From NCBI RefSeq assembly GCF_021234875.1, contig NZ_JAJQVM010000033.1, positions 1 through 61,088 of the forward strand: a stretch of 61,088 nt of DNA, in the 5' to 3' direction. The stretch is from Marinibactrum halimedae. Its GTDB lineage: Bacteria; Pseudomonadota; Gammaproteobacteria; Pseudomonadales; Cellvibrionaceae. Numbering within the stretch: position 1 is the first letter of the stretch; every line of letters starts with the position of its first letter. This document shows, piece by piece, positions 8,231-15,966 of the stretch. Position numbers and translations under genes: made by a program. Below the pieces are notes generated by a model. That model was not told the DNA's origin and searched no databases. It was given only the letters and a program-made list of their open reading frames with translations.

Positions 8231-9418
8231 ATGTTAAGCACTCATGTTATTGAAACAGTAAAAAGTACTATACCTTTATTGGAGCAGGTCGGACCTGCGA
8301 TTACGGAACATTTTTATGAGCGTATGTTTCGTTTGAATCCAGAGTTGAAGCACGTTTTTAACATGAGCCATCAACACTCAGGTAAGCAAAGAGTGGCTTT
8401 GTTTAATGCTATCGCGGCATACGCAAAACATATAGATAATTTACCGGTATTGAAAGAAGCAGTTGAACGTATCGCCAATAAACATACTTCTTTTAACATT
8501 CAACCTGCCCAGTATCAGATTGTAGGTCATCATTTAATTGAAACTTTACGAGAGTTGGCAGGAGAAGCATTTACGCCTACGGTAGAAGAAGCGTGGACTC
8601 AAGCATACCAGTTTTTAGCCGGTGTGTTTATTGATAGAGAGTCGGCTTTATATCAGCAAAATCAAGCCGGTGAAGGTGGATGGGAAGGGCCTCGTCGATT
8701 TATTTTAACCGAAAAGCGCATGGAATCTGAATTGGTGAAAAGTTTTGTATTTGAACCAGAAGATGGTAAGTCCGTTTTAGATTATCAACCAGGACAATAT
8801 ATTGGTATTCGCGTAAAAGTACCTGGCCAGGAATATGATGAAGTTCGCCAATATTCGTTATCTTCATCCGCAAATGGTGAAAGTTATCAAATTTCTGTTA
8901 AGCGTGAAATTATGGGAGTACCGGGTATTGTTTCTAATTATTTGCACGATGGACTGCGTCTTGGTGAAGCGGTAGAGCTGTTTGCACCGGCAGGCGATTT
9001 TTATTTTAACAATCATCATCGTCCTGTTGTTTTAATTTCTGCGGGTGTTGGCTTAACGCCGATGATGTCGATTGCGGAAACACTTGCAGCGGAATCTTAT
9101 CAGCAGCCTGTGTGGTTTTTACATGCGTGTGAAAATTTAGAGCAGCAGTCTTTTCGTAAGCGTATTATAACATTATCCAAAACTCTCAATTTAGAGGTGC
9201 ATACCTGGTATAAACGCGATCATGTAGATGTGAGTGGAAGTCATCATGGGTTGATGGATTTATCCACTTTGGAAGAAACTTTACCCCTTCTTGAAGGCGA
9301 TTATTATTTGTGTGGCCCTGTTCCTTTTATGCAGTTTGCTAAGCAACAGCTAATAACTTTAGGGGTACCCGAAAATCAAATTTACTACGAAGTATTTGGC
9401 CCTCATGAGGACTTTTAA
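8231..9418 (+). CDS. hmp: Flavohemoprotein, nitric oxide dioxygenase
   Basis: This 395-aa protein oxidises NO to nitrate with O2 and NAD(P)H. An N-terminal globin domain (1-140) contains KHTSFNI with heme-ligand His85, followed by an FAD domain with RQYSLSS (about 205) and an NAD domain with a glycine-rich VGLTPMMS motif (about 275) and YLCGPVPFM (about 360). Starting at the ATG at 8231 (MLSTHVIETVKST) puts the heme histidine at 85, as in E. coli Hmp. An ATG at 8219 is in frame, but the AGGAG at 8213-8217 touches it, whereas it is 12-13 bases from 8231. The gene is downstream of ppyR and under the NorR-type regulatory region. Confidence 0.96.
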   Translation: MLSTHVIETVKSTIPLLEQVGPAITEHFYERMFRLNPELKHVFNMSHQHSGKQRVALFNAIAAYAKHIDNLPVLKEAVERIANKHTSFNIQPAQYQIVGHHLIETLRELAGEAFTPTVEEAWTQAYQFLAGVFIDRESALYQQNQAGEGGWEGPRRFILTEKRMESELVKSFVFEPEDGKSVLDYQPGQYIGIRVKVPGQEYDEVRQYSLSSSANGESYQISVKREIMGVPGIVSNYLHDGLRLGEAVELFAPAGDFYFNNHHRPVVLISAGVGLTPMMSIAETLAAESYQQPVWFLHACENLEQQSFRKRIITLSKTLNLEVHTWYKRDHVDVSGSHHGLMDLSTLEETLPLLEGDYYLCGPVPFMQFAKQQLITLGVPENQIYYEVFGPHEDF

Positions 9419-9443
9419 AATACGATTCATATAGGCATATCAT

Positions 9444-9980
9444 ATGTTCAGCCGAATCCTACTTAGCAAGACAATAATGAGTAAAACAAAGGATTCTTAT
9501 ATTGAAGACGTTATGGCGGGAATAGGGTGTGGGCTGGCCCTATTTCTGGCTAGCGCTCTTTCTTATGTGGTGGTAGGAGAAAAGGGATTTACTGTCATTG
9601 CCCCTTCTATGGGGGCGGCAGTGATTATATTATTTTTTCTCCCTCAATCACCTATGTCTAAGGTTTGGGCCCTAGTGGGGGGTAATGTAGTCTCGGCCAT
9701 GGTGGGTGTCACTGCTTTTATTTTATTTGGAGCGAATATGGTGTGCGCTTCTGTGGCTGTGATGGTGTCTATTATTATCATGTGCATATTGAGATGTTTA
9801 CACCCCCCTGGTGGTGCAACTGCGTTAGCCGCCGTGGTTGGTGGGCCAGCGATCACCGATTTAGGTTATGGTTATGTTGTATTTCCTACCTTAGTTAATT
9901 GCATCTCGATGACATTGGTTCTCTACTGTTTTAACAGATTATTTATACGTGATTCTCAGAAGACTGGATTCGATTCTTGA
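9444..9980 (+). CDS. HPP family membrane protein
   Basis: This 178-aa protein has four to five hydrophobic segments and the family signature HPPGGATAL (at about residue 119), preceded by FTVIAPSMGAAVIILFFLPQSP. HPP proteins include a plastid/cyanobacterial nitrite transporter, so a nitrite or nitrate export role next to an NO dioxygenase is plausible but not shown. AGG eight bases before the ATG supports the start; a second ATG lies at 9477. It is only 25 bases after hmp, co-directional and probably cotranscribed with it. Confidence 0.85.
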   Translation: MFSRILLSKTIMSKTKDSYIEDVMAGIGCGLALFLASALSYVVVGEKGFTVIAPSMGAAVIILFFLPQSPMSKVWALVGGNVVSAMVGVTAFILFGANMVCASVAVMVSIIIMCILRCLHPPGGATALAAVVGGPAITDLGYGYVVFPTLVNCISMTLVLYCFNRLFIRDSQKTGFDS

Positions 9981-10101
9981 GCTTTTCTGACATTATCTAA
10001 TGACTTTGTCATATCATATCGATGTGTTCTCATCTTTTATTCATGTGAACCGTATTTGATAGTTTGAAGATTGCAAAAGAAGAATGCATTCTTTACCATG
10101 A

Positions 10102-10181
10102 TGTAATCGTTTACAGATGTACTAACAAGGCGTCAATAAACATCATAAATAGTATTTTTATACAGAACGTAAACGATCTTA
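10102..10181. promoter_or_regulatory. LacI-type operator upstream of the GH26 gene
   Basis: TGTAATCGTTTACA at 10102-10115 is the exact reverse complement of the palindrome upstream of the TonB receptor at 264-277. A partial copy, CGTAAACGATCTTA (10168-10181), matches 10 of 14 positions. Between 9981 and 10415 I see nothing else beyond AT-rich DNA. Confidence 0.6.
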
Positions 10182-10415
10182 AATAAGAATAATAAATATA
10201 AATTTCAAAACATGGATGACTGACCGTATTAAAAATGGAGCGTTTGATGTTTTATCTATCTCATCGGTATTTTAGTTAATCAATATTAAATTGGTTTAGG
10301 CTGTTTTGTTTAAAGTGGTTTCATATCAGCTGATTTCTAAATGCATACCGAATTGGATTGTCGCTGTATCTCTATAAACCTACGAATAATAGTCATAATT
10401 AAGAAGAGGTTATCT

Positions 10416-11792
10416 ATGTCATTGCTAGACTCTACACCCCATTTAAAGCAAAAAATAATGAGAGTTTTCTCGACAGCGGTTATTGCTTGTGCTGTGGGTG
10501 CAACTTCACTAAATGCTGTCGCAGTAGAAGGGAAATTTTTACCGAAAAATGATAAAAAACTCCTAATTATTGGGCAGGACTTAGATTCTGTTCAAGCCTA
10601 CACCAATAGTGGTTTCTTCCCAGAGCCCGGTGGTATTACCAATTATACCAACCCTTACAATCTTCGAGGCGTAACAGATAGCTGGAATTACGGCTCTGGC
10701 ACAATGAATATGCAAAGGGCGATGGAAAATTACCCTAATTCTGCATTGGCCATTGGTTTATTTATGTCGGAGGTAATCGATTATGATCGTATTAATCGGT
10801 TAAGAGCACCTAATGGTATGACTGAGTTGGTCAATGGTGATTACGATAGTAATCTGGATCGTCTGGCACAATTTGCACTCGATAATGCGCCTCGGCCTAT
10901 ATTTTTACGTATCGGATATGAATTTGATGGGCCATGGAATGCTTATGACCCAGAAAAGTACAAAAGGGCTTATCGCCATATTGTCGATCATATGAGAGAC
11001 GCTGGAGTAACTAATATGGCGTATGTTTGGCAGTCTTCAAATTGGGGTAATAACACGGTTGGCACCATGATGAATTGGTATCCTGGTGACGATTACGTAG
11101 ATTGGCTGGGGGCCTCTTTCTTCTTTTATGCTGAAGATTTTAATGCCGATAATCTTGATGAAACGCTCAATATCGCTAGAGAAAAAAATAAACCTGTTAT
11201 GATTGCAGAGGCGTCGGCGCAGTACTATGACTTTACCGATGGCTATCGCTACACACATGAAAATCCTCCTAGCCGAGTAGAAAACTTGGGCGATGCGGGC
11301 ATTTGGGATCAATTTTTCAAAGATCAATTGCTTGAGTTCGTCAATGAAAATGCCGATGTTGTACGTGGGCTTGCGTGGATTAATGCGAACTGGAGAGAGC
11401 AGGATCAATGGCGTTGTGACCCTGGTAATTGTCCAGATGGCTTTTGGGGTGATACGCGCATTGAAGAAACTCAAGTGATTCGTGATAACTGGATTGCGGA
11501 AATTACGGATGGAACATGGGTGAACGGCTCACCTTCATTATTGGATGACTTAGGTGCTGGTTCAGGCTCATCCAGCTCATCGTCGAGTTCTTCCTCTTCA
11601 AGCTCAAGTTCTTCTTCCGGTTCGAGTTCGAGTAGCTCTTCAGGTTCAAGCAGTTCTGGTTCCTCAAGCTCCAGCAGTTCCAGCTCTTCAGGAGGAAATA
11701 GCTGCCCTGCATCGCACCCAGTTTACTCTGAGCAGTGTGGTCGGTGCTTTGTGGATGAGGCTCAAGCCATGAGTGCAAATTGCCCTGTCTAA
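10416..11792 (+). CDS. Secreted GH26-type glycoside hydrolase with polyserine linker
   Basis: This protein is about 458 aa. A signal peptide (RVFSTAVIACAVGATSLNAVA) is followed by a clan GH-A catalytic domain. RIGYEFDGPWN carries the likely acid/base Glu169, and PVMIAEASAQ the likely nucleophile Glu265. This pattern is closest, from memory, to GH26 beta-1,3-xylanases and related GH26 enzymes; a mannanase or other GH26 specificity cannot be excluded. A run of about 45 mostly serine residues (11560-11697) then leads to a small C-terminal domain of about 33 aa with four cysteines. Polyserine linkers are typical of marine Cellvibrionaceae carbohydrate enzymes. The ATG at 10416 has AGAGG upstream; an in-frame ATG at 10341 lacks an SD and would hide the signal peptide. 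The shared operator links it to the TonB receptor. Confidence 0.85.
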   Translation: MSLLDSTPHLKQKIMRVFSTAVIACAVGATSLNAVAVEGKFLPKNDKKLLIIGQDLDSVQAYTNSGFFPEPGGITNYTNPYNLRGVTDSWNYGSGTMNMQRAMENYPNSALAIGLFMSEVIDYDRINRLRAPNGMTELVNGDYDSNLDRLAQFALDNAPRPIFLRIGYEFDGPWNAYDPEKYKRAYRHIVDHMRDAGVTNMAYVWQSSNWGNNTVGTMMNWYPGDDYVDWLGASFFFYAEDFNADNLDETLNIAREKNKPVMIAEASAQYYDFTDGYRYTHENPPSRVENLGDAGIWDQFFKDQLLEFVNENADVVRGLAWINANWREQDQWRCDPGNCPDGFWGDTRIEETQVIRDNWIAEITDGTWVNGSPSLLDDLGAGSGSSSSSSSSSSSSSSSSSGSSSSSSSGSSSSGSSSSSSSSSSGGNSCPASHPVYSEQCGRCFVDEAQAMSANCPV

Positions 11793-11872
11793 ACTCAGTT
11801 TGTTGACATTGATTTGTTCGTAATGCAAATACTGATGATGTGCTTGCATTAAATATTGTCGGTATTTCGATT

Positions 11873-11911
11873 CAACCTACCCCTTTCTTAAATTAAGGAA
11901 GAGGTAGGTTT
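11873..11911. terminator. Hairpin after the GH26 gene
   Basis: AACCTACC (11874-11881) pairs with GGTAGGTT (11903-11910), with a further CTTAA/TTAAG pairing inside. The tail TGGATTTTTA is only moderately T-rich, so it is a probable rather than certain terminator. Confidence 0.55.
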
Positions 11912-11980
11912 GGATTTTTACATTACCTATTCACATTGCTTAATAACTTTCCCAATGGCGTGCCTGATGGATAATGATTG

Positions 11981-13513
11981 ATGCTATTAACCTGTCCAAG
12001 CCATGACAAAGACACGATCAATGGCGTTTCTAAAATAGATACCCCCCCAAAAAAGACGAGCGTTCAAGAACGCCAGCGATGGATTACGGATCGAGCCTGG
12101 GTCACGGGGTTGATAGGTGCAATCAGTGTTTTTCTTATTGCTGCTGTTTACAGTTATACCAATATTTTCCAGCAAGGCTTAATTCTGTGGGGCATTTCAA
12201 TCAATGGCCGACATGCACTCAGCCTTTTCGCATTATTCATTATTATTGTGATGATGGTCAGCTGTGAAATCGTGCGATTAGTCCAATTTTATTCGCGTAC
12301 TGGGAAATCATATTTATCCTTATCTCCATTGTTGTATCAAAAAAAATATTTTCAATTAATTCTCAGTAGTATCGTGTTGTGGGGCGGGTATCTTTTGCTC
12401 CTGCAATGCGTGATTGCTCTTTACCATACCGCGAATGAATACGGTTACAAAAACGCAGCAGACTACTATCAGGTCTGGTTTTTCTTTCTAGAAATTCTAT
12501 GGAAAATGGTGCTTTGGGCAGGCTTGCCTTATGTTTTGATCACACGAAGTTTTCAGCATAATCCACATGGTGATCAAAAAGATTTGGCTGTTTGGTTGGT
12601 GAAGTTATGCGGTTTACTGCTTTTTTTACTTTTAAAATTGTTTAAAAACGATAAAGGTTTTCGTTTTATTTCATTGTCGGCGGCACATCATGTTGTTTAT
12701 TACCTGACTTTTCAGGCTTCCTTAAAGTGGAATCAGCAGGATAATGTATTGATGCGCGGATTAGTGGTAAAACTTTTTTTTGCGCCATTGATGACGGTCT
12801 TTTTTAACGATCAGTTTTATCACTTGGTATCGAATATTGATTATTTAACTCAGCTTGTGCCTAAGTTATTGACAGGTGCTTTTTATTCTCATGCTCAGCT
12901 GAATCAAGATGTATTTAATATCAGTGTCAGTGCAATATTTTCCATAGATGTTGCCTTAGCGTGGTGTGGTTATGTGGTCTCCATGCGATGGTTGGATAAT
13001 CAAAACCACTCTGTTGAGCCAAGTATGCTTGGGTGGTTGGTGTGTTTATGTTGCTATCCGCCATTTCAAATGATACAGGGTTTCTATTACAGCGTCCCTT
13101 CCGACAAAATGATTTTCCAGTTTGATCATCAAATGATTATCAGTGTTCTCATTGTGTTGATGGTACTCAGTTATGTTGTGTATATGATCTCTACTTTGAT
13201 GTTTGGTGTACGGTTTTCTAACTTAACTCACCGGGGCATTATTCGAACGGGACCCTATGCTTGGGTGCGTCACCCGGCTTACGCTTCCAAGAATTTTGCG
13301 TGGTGGTGCATCATGTGTCCGATTATTGTGTTGAATATTTCGACGACGGGGTTCGGCTTGGCGATTATTCAGATGGTGGGGTTGGTTATGCAAAGTACCC
13401 TCTATTATTTAAGGGCGATCACCGAAGAAAAGCACCTTAGCCAAGATCCTCTCTATAGAGAATACTGTAAGCGAGTGCCAAATCGGTTTATTCCTCAATT
13501 GCATTTAAAATAG
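11981..13513 (+). CDS. Membrane protein with C-terminal ICMT/PEMT-like methyltransferase
   Basis: This protein is about 510 aa. Residues from about 45 to 400 are mostly hydrophobic, forming perhaps nine to eleven membrane segments with no family I recognise. The last 110 residues contain the isoprenylcysteine carboxyl methyltransferase/phospholipid methyltransferase signature: GIIRTGPYAWVRHPAYASK followed by a helix and ITEEKHLSQDPLYREYCKRVPNRFIP. These bind S-adenosylmethionine inside the membrane. The long N-terminal membrane part is unusual, since stand-alone members are about 200 aa. The substrate is unknown. The first in-frame codon is TTG at 11978; the ATG at 11981 is preferred. A clear terminator follows. 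Confidence 0.75.
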   Translation: MLLTCPSHDKDTINGVSKIDTPPKKTSVQERQRWITDRAWVTGLIGAISVFLIAAVYSYTNIFQQGLILWGISINGRHALSLFALFIIIVMMVSCEIVRLVQFYSRTGKSYLSLSPLLYQKKYFQLILSSIVLWGGYLLLLQCVIALYHTANEYGYKNAADYYQVWFFFLEILWKMVLWAGLPYVLITRSFQHNPHGDQKDLAVWLVKLCGLLLFLLLKLFKNDKGFRFISLSAAHHVVYYLTFQASLKWNQQDNVLMRGLVVKLFFAPLMTVFFNDQFYHLVSNIDYLTQLVPKLLTGAFYSHAQLNQDVFNISVSAIFSIDVALAWCGYVVSMRWLDNQNHSVEPSMLGWLVCLCCYPPFQMIQGFYYSVPSDKMIFQFDHQMIISVLIVLMVLSYVVYMISTLMFGVRFSNLTHRGIIRTGPYAWVRHPAYASKNFAWWCIMCPIIVLNISTTGFGLAIIQMVGLVMQSTLYYLRAITEEKHLSQDPLYREYCKRVPNRFIPQLHLK

Positions 13514-13532
13514 ACATGTCCCTACTACTTTT

Positions 13533-13563
13533 ATTGCGGCATTTAATCTCTGCCGCAATTTTT
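13533..13563 (+). terminator. Rho-independent terminator
   Basis: ATTGCGGCA (13533-13541) pairs with TGCCGCAAT (13551-13559), followed by TTTT. It lies 20 bases after the methyltransferase stop. Confidence 0.85.
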
Positions 13564-13623
13564 CAGTTCAATGCTTCCCAGTTCAACTCTTACCAGTCCA
13601 ATTCTTACCAGTCCAAGCTTCTC
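13564..13623. repeat. Four degenerate 15-bp tandem repeats
   Basis: The units CAGTTCAATGCTTCC, CAGTTCAACTCTTAC, CAGTCCAATTCTTAC and CAGTCCAAGCTTCTC follow each other at an exact 15-bp period right after the terminator. A length of five codons keeps frame, but no start codon precedes them. The rest of 13624-13955 holds no gene I can support. Confidence 0.7.
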
Positions 13624-13955
13624 CATTCCCGCTGCTGCCTTTTCTTTTTTCTGTCACTCCCGATATGAGAGTATAAGTGAGTTATTGATCACTTCAGAAT
13701 AAGCCGTAATAGTGGAAACAATTTTAAGACCTTATAATGCATAGCGATTGGCCTCTAGATCTTTAGAAGAAGGTACAGATATTGACTCTCAGGCACTTAT
13801 TAAAGCGGCCTAAAAAAGGATTTTGACGACAGTTATCTGGCATGATGGAGGCTATGACACATGCTTATAAAATCTTTGCAACTTTTTCATCGCCATAGTC
13901 GTACATCTCACTATGTCGGTGAAAGACAATCGACATAAAAGGTAATCCAACGTTT

Positions 13956-14540
13956 ATGGATGCTAATGATGAGTTAGTAGATTTGATTGCGCGCTGCACG
14001 TTGCGTGACCAGCATTCATTGAAGCTGCTGTACGACAAGGTTGGCGGGTATTTGAATGCGGTGATTTTCAAAATTTTGAAGTCAGACGAGTTGAGTAATG
14101 AGGTGTTGCAAGAGGCGTTTATCCAGATTTGGGAGAATGCATCCACCTATCGTCCCCATAAGGCAAAAGCGTTGACGTGGATGACCAGTATTGCTCGATA
14201 CCGAGCGTTAGATCGGTTGAGTGTGGAAAAGCGCCATGCCAAGTATCTACAGGAAAACGATGAAGAGAATGATGTGTTGGAATCGGCAGAAGGCTCTCAT
14301 ACCGATACGCCGGACTTTTCATTGTATGCGTCGCAGCTGAATCACCAAATTGAACAATGCTTGAGCAAGTTGAGTGAAAAAGTACAGCAGAGTGTGAAGC
14401 TGGCTTACCTAGAAGGGTTTTCACGTGAGGAGATCGCTGAAAAACACAACACTAACACTAACACAGTAAAATCCTGGTTACGCCGGGGTTCTGAAAGGTT
14501 AAAAACATGTCTGGAAGGCAAGATCGAGATGAATCGCTAG
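13956..14540 (+). CDS. ECF-type RNA polymerase sigma factor
   Basis: This 194-aa protein has sigma region 2 (about residues 20-95, with LQEAFIQIWENASTYRPHKAKALTWMTSIARYRALDRL) and region 4 (about 130-185, with LSEKVQQSVKLAYLEGFSREEIAEKHNTNTNTVKSWLRRG, the HTH). Regions 1 and 3 are absent, as in ECF factors. It overlaps the following anti-sigma gene by 34 bases, so translation is coupled. It probably directs transcription of its own operon, including the LRR and porin genes downstream; I could not identify a target promoter motif. Confidence 0.92.
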   Translation: MDANDELVDLIARCTLRDQHSLKLLYDKVGGYLNAVIFKILKSDELSNEVLQEAFIQIWENASTYRPHKAKALTWMTSIARYRALDRLSVEKRHAKYLQENDEENDVLESAEGSHTDTPDFSLYASQLNHQIEQCLSKLSEKVQQSVKLAYLEGFSREEIAEKHNTNTNTVKSWLRRGSERLKTCLEGKIEMNR

Positions 14541-15238
14541 ATTCCTTGGCGTTCGAGTATGTCGCTGGAACCTTAAGAGGGGAAGAGCGAGCCGACTTCG
14601 CGCAGCAACTGAAGGCGAGTGATGTTCTTCAGGAATCGGTTTTATTTTGGGAAACACAGTTGATGGGCTTGCAAACCCATAATATGCGTATGCCTGCGCC
14701 CAGTGTATGGGGGAATATCGTAGGCAAAGTGAATGCTTCGAGAGAAGGTGGCGTTGCTGCAGAAAAACAGGGCTTTCTTGCCCGTTTTTGGCAATGGGCG
14801 CCTACGTCGTTTGCAGCCGCTATTTTGGTCGTTGGGCTTTTTCTCTTTTACCCCACTTTAGAAAGCCAACGCCCGAATACAGACTATATTGCGGTGCTGA
14901 CCGATGATACTGGACGTGCATTGCTAACAGCGTTGACGGCAGAAGAAAACAAAGACATGTGGTTAAAGTGGGAGCTTGAGGCGCTTGATGAAGACAGGAG
15001 TGTTCAGCTATGGGCGATTTCTAAGCGAGATGGGGAAACTCGTCCTATTGCGGTGTTAGACAGTGTCAGCATTGATAAAGTCCCGCTTGATGAGGCCACA
15101 TGGCGTTTGGTAACGGATGCTGAATATTTAGTTTTGACAGAAGAAGAACTGGGTGGATCGGCGATTGATGAGCCTAGTGATCGGTTACTTGCAAAAGGGA
15201 TCTGCGTCAGATTTTCTCCAGACGAAAGGCGAATTTAG
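14507..15238 (+). CDS. Anti-sigma factor, RskA-like
   Basis: This 243-aa protein has a cytoplasmic N-terminal domain (about 1-85) with the anti-sigma pattern SLAFEYVAGTLRGEERADFAQQL...FWETQL, one membrane helix (about 103-122, SFAAAILVVGLFLFYP) and an extracytoplasmic anti-sigma-K/RskA-type domain that includes 'VQLWAISKRDGETRPIAVLD'. It would hold the upstream ECF sigma inactive at the membrane until an envelope signal arrives. The start at 14507 has AAAGG eight bases upstream and lies inside the sigma gene. Confidence 0.88.
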   Translation: MSGRQDRDESLDSLAFEYVAGTLRGEERADFAQQLKASDVLQESVLFWETQLMGLQTHNMRMPAPSVWGNIVGKVNASREGGVAAEKQGFLARFWQWAPTSFAAAILVVGLFLFYPTLESQRPNTDYIAVLTDDTGRALLTALTAEENKDMWLKWELEALDEDRSVQLWAISKRDGETRPIAVLDSVSIDKVPLDEATWRLVTDAEYLVLTEEELGGSAIDEPSDRLLAKGICVRFSPDERRI

Positions 15239-15294
15239 CGCTAGTTTGTCAAGGTTAAAATTAGAGCGGTGCTAGGGTGGGATAAAGTCCAGGT

Positions 15295-15966
15295 ATGAAA
15301 AATACAATGATTAAAAAAAACACAGTGCGTTTCTGTAAATGCTATTTTATCACTTTGTTATTGTTTGCGTTTATGCCTTCTTCTTTGGCGGAATCATTCG
15401 TGGAAGATGAAAACCTTGCTGCTTGTTTGGCTAAAATGGCAGCTAAGCATGGCTGGCAATCCCCCGAGGCGTTTACAGAAGTGGTTTGCCACAATAAAGG
15501 CATTACCAATATGGCGGGTTTGGAGCACTATATTCACATAGAGAAGCTGTCCCTGCATAAAAATAAAATTACGGATTTTGATGCAACACCCTTTAAAGCG
15601 TTAAAGATATTGAATTTGGCTCGAAATCGTATAACCTCGCTGACGGTAGAATCGTTACCAGAATTGCGTGAGTTGTATATTTTTGATAACAAAATAACAG
15701 CGTTATCTCTCAATCAATTACCAAAATTAGAGAAGTTTAAAGCCAGTTCTAATAAAATTGAGGTATTTGACTACAACTCGCTGCCAAAATTAACGAAAGT
15801 GTATATGTTTGATAACAATATGGAGCATATCGATATCTATTCTTTACCCAGCATGAAATATATGGACGTCAGACAAAATCCGATGCCAGATGCGCTGTAT
15901 GAAGAAATGGATAAAGTAAAAGAAGCGACCATATTGCACGACGGGAATGCGGATGACTGGGATTAG
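15295..15966 (+). CDS. Secreted leucine-rich-repeat protein
   Basis: This 223-aa protein has a signal peptide (cut after ...SSLAES, about residue 33), a capping region with two cysteines (ACLAKM and VVCHNKGI), and then about six LRR units of the LxxLxLxxNxI type (IEKLSLHKNKI, LKILNLARNRI, LRELYIFDNKI, LEKFKASSNKI, LTKVYMFDNNM, MKYMDVRQNPM). It is probably periplasmic or surface-located and binds protein or glycan. It overlaps the porin gene by 20 bases, so it belongs to the ECF operon. A function in sensing or sorting is inference. Confidence 0.82.
   Translation: MKNTMIKKNTVRFCKCYFITLLLFAFMPSSLAESFVEDENLAACLAKMAAKHGWQSPEAFTEVVCHNKGITNMAGLEHYIHIEKLSLHKNKITDFDATPFKALKILNLARNRITSLTVESLPELRELYIFDNKITALSLNQLPKLEKFKASSNKIEVFDYNSLPKLTKVYMFDNNMEHIDIYSLPSMKYMDVRQNPMPDALYEEMDKVKEATILHDGNADDWD

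Noticed and set aside
11560-11697. Serine-codon-rich region as a frameshift or assembly artefact
   Set aside because: The frame stays open to a Cys-containing end and polyserine linkers are a known feature of marine carbohydrate-active enzymes.
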